Program-made: the position numbers and the translations under genes
NCBI RefSeq assembly: GCF_021462225.1
Contig: NC_061806.1
Location: forward strand, 22,712,144-22,776,143
Direction of reading: 5' to 3'
Origin: Girardinichthys multiradiatus
Taxonomy: Eukaryota; Chordata; Actinopteri; Cyprinodontiformes; Goodeidae
DNA: 64,000 bases
Notes under the pieces: model-generated
Seen by the model: only the letters and a program-made list of their open reading frames with translations
Told to the model about the DNA's origin: nothing
The model's database searches: none
Part shown: one piece after another, positions 21,901 to 33,900 of the stretch
How the letters are laid out: every line of letters starts with the position of its first letter
Position numbering within the stretch: the stretch's first letter is position 1

Positions 21901-24900
21901 GAGGATTCCCCCTGGAGAGATGGTCTGCTCCACAGTTCAGTACTCCTGGGATGTGAGTGGCTCTCAGTGACAGAAAATGTCTGCTGCTCCAAATTATTAG
22001 TTTGTGAGTCAGCCTGTGGAGCCTCAATGACCTCAGACCTCCCTGCCTGTTGATATAAGCCACCACAGTGGTGTTGTCTGTTCTGATCAGCACGTGGTGT
22101 CCTCTCAGGATAGGGAGAAAATGTTTTAATGTTAAGTGAACAGCCATCAGCTCCAGGTAATTTATTTGAGCTGACAGCATGTTTGGGCCCCAATACCCAG
22201 TCACCATTTGTCGTTCGCATATACCTCCCCAGCCCGACAGGGAGGCATCCGTCGTGACCACCTTTCTGTTTTGCATGACTCCCATCGGAACACCCTCGGT
22301 CAGCATATCGGCATCCCGCCAAGGACGTAGTACTCTTGTGCAGGCTGTGGTGACCCTCACTCTCTGACGGAAGTGTGGGTTCAGCCTCTGATGAGAGGCC
22401 ACCCATCGTTGGATCCCTCTCATGTGGAGCCGTCCCAGTGGGACTACTACTAATGCTGAAGCCATCAGCCCCAAAAGCCTTCTGCTGAGTGTGAACGATA
22501 CCAGATTTCCTCTGTGAAACATGGACAAACAGTCGAGCATGGTTTTCACTCTGTCCTCTGCTAGTCTCACTCTGGCCTGAACTGAGTTTAGAGAGAGACC
22601 TATGAAGGATATGTGTTGAGAAGGAAGCAGGACACTCTTCTCCACATTTATTTGGAAACCCAGATCCATCATGTGCTGTGCTAATACAGCTGTGTGGTCT
22701 GCAGCTTCTTGGTGGGAGGACGAGGCGATCAGCCAGTCGTCTATGTACATCACCACGCGGATGCCCCGCCTTCTGAACGGACCCACAGCAGCCTCCGTGC
22801 ACTTCACCAACACTCTGGGGCTCAGAGACAGTCCAAAAGGGAGTACGAGGTATTCGTAACAGTTTCCCTGAAATGCAAATCTGAGATATTTTCTGTGTGG
22901 TGGGTATATGGGGATGTGGAAAAAAGCATCCTTTAGGTCAATTGAAGTAAACCAATCACCGGGATGTAGGAAGTGTGGGTCAGCATCCTGAATTTGTATT
23001 TTCTCAGATGCTTGTTCAGCGCCCGGAGGTCTAAAATTGCACGCATCCCCTGCCCACCTTTCTTCGGAACGAGGAAATAGCGCGAATAAAAACCGACGCC
23101 GCAGTGTTCGTGAGGAACCAGTCTTATTGCTCTCTTCTCCAGCAAGGAAATTTCCTCCTGTAGGAAAAGAGCGGCTTCTCCTTCTGCTTGTGACTGAGTC
23201 ACTCCCCTGAAGCATGGGGGGGATACGGCAAACTGCAGCCTGTATCCCCTCCTTATTGTTCTTAAAACCCACTCAGTCAGTGAAAATCAATCTTTGGGAA
23301 AAATGCACAGTCAGGCGGCTGACAGGCCAGTCTTTGGAAAACGGGCTGAGAGCGCCGCCTTCTGGCGCTAGGCCTCAAAAAGCTCCGTCTTGTAGTGCGC
23401 ATGCGCGCGTTATTGGCTGCGCAACAGAGCTGCTCACACTCGGGGGAGGTCTCACTCCTTCCAAAAAAGGAGGGACCAAATCCCCAAGAGTGCGTTTATA
23501 TTTTTCAATGTTTTTAACTGCACCCCCGGCTCATGGTCTGGGTGCGACAGTTTGTGAACATTTATTTTTGTTGAACAGAAAAATGTGCTTGTATGACGTG
23601 AACGGGGGTCGCTGTGGAATTCCCCATAATGAACACAGTGTCTGTTTCTTCATGGCGTGCTGAGCAGGCTCGAACGTCCTCTTGGTCACATACTGAAATC
23701 GGCTGAACTCCTCGAACGGGCTCGGGAACAGAGCCGTGGAGTGAAGTGATCCCTGTTCGCTCCCTCCATCCAGGGAGGGGGTCAGGCCAACCGCTTCCTC
23801 CTCCTTACCACCTGAGTGGAGGTGGGAGGTGGCTGGTCGGGGCGAGAGCCTTCGGGCTTCCTCTGCCACTGTGCCTTGGAGGCAGAGGGTTTCTGTGGTG
23901 CCTGAGCAGCTGATTGTGCTTTTGGTTGTCTCGGGATCCTGAAGGTGGGGGAAAGCGAGCTGCCGCCTGGGTAAAAGTCTGGCGCTGGGGTGGCGGGGCC
24001 GTAGTCCCAGTGGCAAATGTACGCCTGGGGAGACACAGCTTCAAGGCTTCATCATCCCTCTTCTTCTCATCCCACCTTTTTTGCATCGAGGTGACCGCTG
24101 CTCCGAGCAGCTCCTGAGGTGTGATGGGGTTGTCCAGGAGGTCCTCCTTCTCTTTAGTGGAAAGCATGGTGAGGTTCAGTCACCTGGCTCTCTCCTGCAG
24201 AACCATGAGCCCCATGGTTCTGCCCAGAGCCTGGATTGCCACTTTATGGAGGTGAAGGCAGTGATCTGTTATGATACATACTTCCTCCCATAACGCAGCG
24301 TCAGGTCAGGCGGTCATCTGCTCCTCGAGTTCCGCCTGATAAGCCATCAGCAGAGACGAGGCGTTCAGAGCACGGACTGAGAGCGCCGCAGCCCTGTTGG
24401 ACTTATCCGTCAGGCTGGACTGAAAACGGTCCGCTCTTGAAGGGAGGGCCGGACCACCCGCTGACATGGAGGTCTTCGGGTGTAGGTGCGCTGCCACCCC
24501 GGCTCGACTGGTGGCATCTGACGGAGACCGCTCTTTTCCATCCCGTCCCAATCCAGAACCGAACTGCAAGCCACCGGGTGCTTCTCCTTAAAGGGCTTGT
24601 TGCGCCAGGAGACGGCCAGTTCTTCCAGTAGCTCCGGAAAAAACGGCAAGAGTTGTCTGCCTGTTTTCCGTGCTTTTGGTAGCTTCTTTCTGTCGAAACG
24701 GGAGCGGACTACCTCCGCCTGAACCTCGGGCCACTGGATGTTTAACTTGGCAGCAGCGCGTTTGCACATGTCATGCAGGTCAAAATCTAGTTCATCCATA
24801 TCATGACCGGGTCGGCCCGCGCCTGAGGAAGTGGGTTTTGCAACTTGTCCTGAGGGAGGCGGAGATGGGTCATAATCCTCATCGTTATCCAAGAAGGGCA

Positions 24901-27900
24901 TTTCCGAATCCAGGTCAGAGAGTTCATCGTCTCCTGCCATCAGGAGATCCAGCGGGCCGGATGTGGGGCCGTGCTCGGACATTTCAGGTGGCAGAGGGTC
25001 CTCGGCGTCGAGGATTTCTCCCCAACTTGGTACGGCTACTGCATCGGTGATCAAAGAAACCGCTTGATCGGCTGGTTCCTGTACGGCGGCTGTCGAAGCC
25101 AACACTGGGTCGTTGCTGGACAATGTTGACTGACGGGCCAGACGGCAACGGAGCACCTTTAGGGAGAACCGGTTACAGTGAGAGCACTGTTCCCCGGGCT
25201 CAAAGGCTGCTTGAGCGTGTTTCAGACCGAGACACACCACACAAGCCAGGTGGGTATCCCAGCTTGAAATTTTATTGCCACACGGGCAGGTTCGTGCCTG
25301 TATGCTCTCCTCAGTTTTTGTGGAAGACTTGGCAGTCTCCATGTTTGAAGGAGATTTGGCTGTGAGGCTACGAAAAGGAAAAGAAGAAAACTAGCTGGTG
25401 ACAGCTAAGCTTACCAGGTGTGGCTAGGTTGGGGGGAGCGTTGCGGTTTCCCTATGGGTAGCTTACAGAGGGAGTATTGCTACTCCGTAACGGACAACCG
25501 TAGCAGGTAAGTTGACCCACTTTTTTTTTGTGTGAGTATTTCTACTCTTCCCGCGGTATTTCTACCAAGGGAATAGCTACTCTCCGTGATACTGGACAAA
25601 CCCAGGGCAAAGCGCCCGGTGACCGAGCTTGCGCACGTGTCTGTGGACAGTTTAGCTAGGCTCCGAAGAGAGGCCGTATCTAATGGAGAGCTAGTTGGAA
25701 CTTCTGCTCGTTGCGAGAAGAGGTTTTTGAATAAACTATCAGTGCAGCGACAGCCCTATAAATAGGGGGAGGGACCCTGCCCTCTCTGACAATGACAGGC
25801 TTATTTCCAGCCAATCGTGGCTGGCGTAATGCAATAGGAGCTTCTGATGAAGTCACGCCGAGGGCGTTCCCAATGTGAGACACGAAACGAATGCTATGAA
25901 AGAGAACAGCACTTTGTATTCACCTAGCTAATTTTGGAGTGACTTTATGTGGCTTACCTGCCTTGTTGAGGCTGTGTGCTAGACCACTATTGAACTGTTT
26001 CTGTAGTTATGAGACTTGTAAAGCCCTTTTATTGAAAGATTGGTTTGCTAAAACTTATAAAAGGAAAGTATATATGACACTGTAGCATTTTTGTTTAGGT
26101 GCCCTCCAAACTCTTTATATCTATATAATCTTAAGAAATATCTGTACTGATTAAACTTGTAACTTGTTTTACACTAAACCAAACACATGCTTATTACAAA
26201 TTACATACCAGAGAAATTATTAATAATACCCAGCAAATGTTAGTTACTGATGTTGGACCATGCTAGAAAAAGGCTCTAACTTTCAACAATGTTGGGTTTT
26301 ACATTAAAGGCATCTTTACTGTCTTCCAGATGACTCAAGATGTTTTCCCAAAAGGTAACATTCACTCTGTTTGGCTTCCTTATGTCTGTTTTACAATGTA
26401 CTTTATGCATGCTTTATGAATACTTGTACATTGAACTTTTTCTCTTTTCTGAAATGTTCCTTTTTTATTAGCAACCATGTGCTTCACTGGTAAGCATATT
26501 TTCTGTCATTTAGTTTTGTGTTTTAGAAATTTTTTTCTGATTATTCACTTCACATTTTCGTCCTGATTATTTTGTGCTTTCAAGGGAAATTTTGTACAAA
26601 TTAATGCATATTTTGTCTTCATACAATAAACAGAGTATAATTGCATTGGTACTGGTGATTTTATGAATAAATGTGATGTTTGTCCTAAGAAATTAATTTT
26701 TACTCTTTTTTTTTTGTTTTTTTTCCTTTAAAAGGCCTCATACCTGAGATTGTTTTTATGCATCCGAAAAAACGACTTGATCTTAATCAACCTGTTGTTG
26801 GTGAGTATGTGGCAATTGTTCTATTTACCGCTGTATATATTCACAGAAACATTAGATATGGATCACACTATAGGCTGCTTGGAGAGTCTGGTGGCATTAT
26901 ATTGAAAAGAAACATCCCAATATAATGTCCTTGACATAAATATTTGAACCAAAAATATAGCACGATCGAATTGCTTTTATTTAAACAAAAAGCAAGAATA
27001 TTTTTTATTGGTGCTAAATAATCTGTTATAAGAATGTTATCTATACAATACTTTGATTTTGAAACATATAAACTGTGGAAGCTTATAGCTTTGATCGTTA
27101 GATTAAAAGTGTAATTATTGTTTTCTCCATATGCAAGATGAATTTTGTGAAACGTTGTTGTGGGAATAAGGGAAAGGTCACTCAGAGCAGCATGCAAGCC
27201 GTTTGGAAACAGATTACACTAGGGGAAAGTTCTTGGCGAGAGGAATGTCAGAGTGCCAGGTCACTTTGACATTAGGTCAGTGTAGTTAGAACACTTAATA
27301 AAAGAATTTCCATTACATCAGCAGTCCAAAAGATCAGATTGTTACTGTGTAACTATCATGTAGGCCAATCTGATCTTAACCAGATGTGAGGCTGGATGTG
27401 TATTCCCAGAAAAATGATTGAGAATCAATGTTGTAGATGCCAAACGTTTTACGTAAATGAGTATGATGATTTCAATTGGTCAAGAGGACCCAATACACAC
27501 AAATGTTTAGTATCTGTATAAAAACGCCCTGTAAGGGCTGAAAGCAGGGAACCTCTGGTATTTTTCTTGATGTTTTCACGGGGGGAAATAAAAGTTCCCC
27601 TCGTGAAGGCTGGGAAGAGATAAGACTCTTGAGTTTTGTGTCAATTGCTTTTAGCTCAGCAGTAAGGCCGCACTCTTCTACAAAGCATGTTTTGATTTAT
27701 TTTTATTTTGTATTATTCTATAGTGTTGAGCACCTGGTCACTTTTAATTAATTGTGTCAATTGAATGTAACATGTAATGTTTTTGGAAAGAATTCTGACT
27801 CACCTCATGGTAATCAATTCTGAATATGGGTACAAATAAAGGTGTATTGATTGATTGATAAAACTAAGCAAAATATCTTAAACACCTGCTAAATGTAGTA

Positions 27901-30900
27901 GTATATAAAGAGCAGAACCTCAAAAAGGGAAAATATGCACTTGAAAACTACTAACATGAGTATGACATTTGGATGTTAGCTAGATAATTTGTCTGCCGAT
28001 TTGCTTGGATAGCCAGCCTGAAGCCAGCTGCTTAACAAATGTGCCACTTGTAGCTGGCCAGCTATTGTCTTAAAGCAGCATCATCTTCATAAGCATGGTT
28101 ATGGTTGGTGGTCTGTCAAAATAAGGTGAGATCTTTCCATGTAATCCATGCAACATATAGCAAACTTCTTATATTTGACTATAGAACAAATGTAATAATG
28201 AATATCCCTTCCTTTATCCCTAAGTGTAATTCGTGAAGTGTATATTTAAGGCACACAGTTGAAACAGTGCAAGCCTGATCTAGAGTTCTGGAGCTGGTGA
28301 AGTAAAGAGGCCTGTAATGAACAAAGTATAATCTGTGAAATGTTATTTGTTTTATCTCTAGCAACAATGTGAACAAAAGCGATGATGTTATATTCCGTTG
28401 CAGGTGTTAAGTGTTCTTTTGCAATCAACAAGCTAAAAATAAATGATGAAAATGTATGATAACATGTAAAGGTTATGTTCTTTTGCATGTAGAATCAACA
28501 AGATAAAACGATCAGAAAAGAAGCAGATTAGGAAACAGTGTGGGCGGTTCGGAACTTGCTATGACTGAGAGGCAGCTGAGTGGTTTTGGAACTTTCCATG
28601 ACAGAAACAGAAAAACGTTGAAGACCGGATCAGGGCATTGAGCAATCTGAAGGTCGTCAGTATAACCAAATAAGGTACATTTCCTGGACTATAAAGACAA
28701 TGAGTGAGTGTAGAAACGTTGTTGTATACCTCGCAGAAGATTAGTGAACAAGATCGGAGAGAAGCTACAGGTGGATCAGAGTTCCAGAGTCACATCCAGA
28801 CTGATTAACTGCCTAAGAAAGAGGATCAACCCGATGCCATTGAAGGACTGTGTCTCACATTTAAGGATCTGATTTCATCTAAAGCCTTTTTTACCCAGAC
28901 AATAGAAGTGAACTTGACCGGTGGCCACCTGATTGCTCTAAGATCCAGGCTTCGGGAAGTCCTGAATCTAACTTATTTAGGCCTCTGGATTCATCCAAAC
29001 TCTCCCAATTAAAGAAACCATTACCTCCAGAGGGAAACTGCAACCAATAACTGGGTAAATCATCTAAAGTTCGGAGCATCAGTATTTGTCACTTAAAGGA
29101 AGAAACCTGAGGATCAAGTCCTATTTCCTTCAAGAAATCACTCGTTGTTACCAGAAGAAATCATTTGGTCTATGGAAGAATCTCCGTCTTCAAAGCCTCT
29201 CAAAACCCACTAGTTTCAGCTTCAGGGAAAGACAGGTTGAGTTGATTAATCTGTTTTTATTATTGTTGAAATAATCAGTATTGCTGAATTTAAGCTGTTG
29301 CTTGCTCCTGCCAAAGCGCTACTAATTAAAGAAAGCATATAAAATTCTAGTGACGTTGTGGACATTCAATTATTTAAGTCACAGTACTGTTGGTTTTTCA
29401 TTGGTGGTAAAAAGTCTTGTTGTTTGGTCCTAATATGTTATAGGAGGTTTTTAACGGTTGCCTTAGTCAAATAAGTTAAAACAGCGTCCTTGAAGCTCAT
29501 GTCGAGCTACTAAAATTATCCTAGTCCATATACCAAGTGCCAGTTGTAAAATAGGGAATGAGCAGCCGTGAACAAAAGGGACTGTGCAAGGTGAGGATGA
29601 CCGCGAAGGGCTACTCGGTCACCCGGGCCTCCAGTTGAGGAAGGGCGAGACTTTTGGATGAAGGCTGTCAGGGGCTAGGCGAGTCATTTCCCAACACCAG
29701 CTTAAACAGAACTTTCAGTAAGCCTGTTAGGCAAGAACCTTCAGGTTTAGGGAAGTCCGAACCCGTTGGATGGAGAGCTGGTTTGAGCAATACCTCTAAG
29801 AAAAGGGAAGTAGTTGGGAGGGGTTAGCTCATCGGACAACGAAAGGTCCTTTAGTTACCACGTCAAGACTGTCGGTGTTTGCAACCAAAATAATTCTGAA
29901 GCACTAAATTTGTTTGTCTTGCAATCAAGGTAAAAGTGTCCGCTGACTGGGGTGGTGTTATATTACCTTATGCTCTATGCATCCAGTGAAAACTCCATTC
30001 ATTTTGGTTCCTCTCTGCAGAATTTTTATACTTTAGCCACAAGGGTTTTCAAGCATGACTGGCCCTTTTTAGGTCACACCCCAGCATCTCAGCATGTCTG
30101 GACTATGACAAGGCCACTCAATAACTCAAATATTTTCTGGGTCATTTAGAGATGGACTTGTTGGTGTGCTTAGGATTACTTTGTTGTCCGTCTGCATAGC
30201 CCAAGTGCTCTTGTGCTTCAGGTTACAAACTTATGTCTGGGCATTCTCGTTCAACATTTTCAGCTAGGAAGTAGAATTCATATTTGAAAACAGCCTTTTG
30301 CATTTACTATTAAAATGAGTTTAATGATCTGAAGCATGTAGATTTGTCAAAAAAAGCAAAATCAGAAGAACTTCACAAGGGGGTGAATACTTTTTCACAG
30401 ACCTATAGTAAAGCAGTTTCTAATACGTTGCATTAACATCATTTGGTCGTGCACAGGTGACTTCACACCTCACCTCCGTTTATCCTACCTACTCAGACTG
30501 TAAAGAAACACAATGCAAATAGCTTTGTTTAACTTGTCTGTTTGCAGATGGCAGATTGTTGGTGGGGGCACCTTCTCTTGCTACAAGTATTGATTCAGTT
30601 GAAGCTAATTGTTTTCTTTGTACTTTCTTCCAGGCCTGTCTGTGATCACTCTCTGCTTCAGTCCAATTCCTGCTCTAGATTTTTACCTCTGTCATCTCTG
30701 TGAGACTAAGTGCAACAACATTTTAGGCCACATCTTTTCACAAGAACATTGCTTCAACTACTGTGTAAGTGTTGAGCATCTTTAAATGATTATTCATTTG
30801 AAATCTTAGAGTAAGATCTTAATCATATCTGTGTTTTAAGGTCTACACAAACCCAGATGACGTGAGTTTCTCCTGGAGACCCGACATGGACATGAAGGGC

Positions 30901-33900
30901 ATTCTTGGGTATAAGCTCAAGAGGGAAAGCAGTAAACCTGAGAATCAGAATTTGCAGGTTGGTATACTGATGCTGCGTGTTGTCAAAATAATAAATTACA
31001 CTGTCAAAGAATGTAATTGAACAATCAAAAAGTGGTTTTAATCAACATTAAATCCACTCTGCAGAGGTTGGTTATGACTTTTTACTCATCAGGTGGTTAA
31101 TGTTGCTGTTAGCCACCTATTGCTTTTATGTACCACTGAGCATAAAGATTGGACTCTGGAGCAATGGAAGAAGGTCACATGGTCTGATAAGTCCAGATTT
31201 ACCCTGTTCCAGAGTGATGTGCGTATCAGGGTAAGAAGAGAGGCAGGTGAAGTGATGCACCCATCTTGCCTAGTGCCTACTGTACAAGCCTGTAGGGGCA
31301 GTGCCATGATCTGGGGTTGCTGCAGTTGGTCAGGTCTGGGTTCAGCAACAGTATGTGTTGAAAGAATGAGGTCTGCTGAATATACTTAATGACCAGGTTA
31401 TTCCATCAATGGATTTTTTTCTTCCCTGATGGCACGGGCATATTCCAAGATGACAATGTCAGGATTCATCAGGCTCGAATTGTGAAAGAGTGGTTCAGGG
31501 AGCATGAGACATCATTCTCAAACATGGATTGGCCACTACAGAGTCCAGACCTTAACCCCATTGAGAATATTTAGGATGTTCTGGAGAAGGCTTTGCGCAC
31601 CATCATCCATGGAAAATCTTGGTGAAAAAATAATGCAACACTGGGTAGAAATAAATCTGGTAACATTGCCGAAGCTTATTGAAACAATGCCACAGCAAAT
31701 GGGTGCCGTAATCAAAGCTAAAGGCGGTCCAACGAAATATTGGAGTGTAAGACCCTTTTTTTTTTTTTGGTGGCGACTTTTTTTTTGACTAGGCAGTGTA
31801 TAAAAGGTAGTGTAAACAAAATACAACCCTGAGAAGTGCCGATACTCCCCTATCAGAGTGACGCTCTGACTTTGACCCGCTATATTCTACAGCATAGAAA
31901 GTACAGTATCCAAGTAAAATCTCTTCTTAAAATATCTGCTAAAACACAAGGCTGAAACAAACGGTTTTAAACTTATATTTGTATTAAAAGCAGATTGAAA
32001 ATCTAAAAATAAGATCTTTGCAGAGGCTTTTGGTTTCTCAAGGTGTAAGTGTATTTGGTGCAGAAGAGTTAAAATAGCATCTTCCACACCCCAAGAGGCC
32101 TAATAAGCAAACTGGAAGGGGTCCATGAAGTGCTTAGTCTGGGATATAAGATGCTCCTTCACCAGACATTCAAAACACTTTATGCACAATTGTGCAGTCA
32201 CTAGTTATATTTTCCGTAGTGTAGGGACGTTAATTTGGTCTAAAGATATAATTAAAAACAGGTGCTAACTGTTCAGCCTAATGTTTTTAAACTCTTCTAC
32301 AGATGTTATCAGGGACAGGACTTTTCCTTGGATTACACTGTTTAAAAAATTTTTGAACAGGTACTTTCTAATACTGTGGGAGATAATGAGTTTGGCACGA
32401 GAAAAGATTAATTACTTTATTTTCAAACAAGCATGTAAGCCTGTACAGAATATTATTATAAAATAATTTTGATTACGAGGAGGTCTTGTAGCTGTCAAGC
32501 CGACCCAAGTGTATGACTCATGGAAAAGTTTTGCGATTAGTGCCAGGAGAGTTATGTAAATCATGAGATGAGAGTGGATTGGTTAGGATTCTCACATAGA
32601 CACCACTGATATGACTTTGATTCAAACACACAATCTTTGGCTGAAAATAGTTTAACATTTGATGCACCTTCGTTTATATAACCAACTCAGGAATAGATAA
32701 GCCCTTCAAGATCAACTTCTGTTTAATTGTAGGTTTTTAAGACCTCATAGCAGTCGGTGAGGCTGCAAAACAAAAACTGCTACAGAGGTTGTATGTGAAC
32801 CCGATTATGATACCTTACTACAAATTTACAGTTTGGGAACAAACATTAGAAAAATACCACCACAAAACACTGACAGAATGGTGCAAAACATTTAGATGTT
32901 GTCGATGTTTAAGGCTTTTTGGGTTTTATTCACTTACTGAGATAAGGGACCACATTTCTGAGATATGCCTTGGTGATCATTTCAAAAGGCTTTCTGATCA
33001 TTTTAACCAAGTGACCCTAAAAGAGATGCTTGATTGCAAAAATGTCCTCTATTTGTAGCTTGATACTGTTATATATAACAAAGTGTAATGTGTTCTTATG
33101 TTCATAACAGTGTGGAATTAGTCTGAACCTGTAGCGCTTAGAAAGTTAACTGTGCAGAGCAATATGTATTATTTGTGAACTTGAAAAAACAGGCACTAAA
33201 GGGTGTGAGTGCATGTATCAGTTTCATCAATAGAAGATGCCTCAGAACTGACCTTCAGCAAAAGAATGTGTGAGAAACTGTCTGCAGCAAAAGAATGTGT
33301 GAGAAACTGATAAGGCGCTGCACAACAAATGTGAAATGTATATTCCCTGGTATGTGTGTGTTCAATAAAAGAACGGTGCAGGGGAGAGAAGAGTAGAAGT
33401 GTTCTTGACTACAAAGAGACAGCACCTCTCTTCCCCGGCCGGGTGAATCAGCTTCAACCTCTAGTCCGTCTTTTGCTTTCTTAGACATTTAAGTTTATTT
33501 TTTTCTCGAGCAGAATTAAGATGCTTTGACCAAATAAACGAACACGCAGGAGTTTAGAAGGACAACTCCGACAATACAGGTCCTTCTCAAAATATTAGCA
33601 TATTGTGATAAAGTTCATTATTTTCCATAATGTCATGATGAAAATTTAACATTCATATTTTAGATTCATTGCACACTAACTGAAATATTTCAGGTCTTTT
33701 ATTGTCTTAATACAGATGATTTTGGCATACAGCTCATGAAAACCCAAAATTCCTGTCTCACAAAATTAGCATATTTCATCCGACCAATGAAAGAAAAGTG
33801 TTTTTAATACAAAAAACGTCAACCTTCAAATAATCATGTACAGTTATGCACTCAATACTTGGTCGGGAATCCTTTTGCAGAAATGACTGCTTCAATGCGG

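Larger units (their letters stand above)
20047..25907 (-). mobile_element. DIRS-type tyrosine-recombinase retroelement
   Basis: The element starts AACTTTAGGTTACTTTCG and ends ATGAAAGAGAAC. Its inverted ends share about 150 bp (20095-20240 against 25725-25885). Inside, at about 20278-20364, lies the complement of the left end fused to the complement of the right end, the internal complementary region diagnostic of DIRS elements. Minus-strand coding includes a Gag-like protein, reverse transcriptase, RNase H, a methylase-like domain and a tyrosine recombinase. Frameshifts and stops in all three coding regions make it defective. No target duplication is expected or seen. Confidence 0.92.

Noticed and set aside
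21461..22802. Upstream 447 codons of the DIRS recombinase frame as a separate protein
   Set aside because: It overlaps the RT/RNase H gene, which carries the recognisable domains; kept only as an overlap observation.
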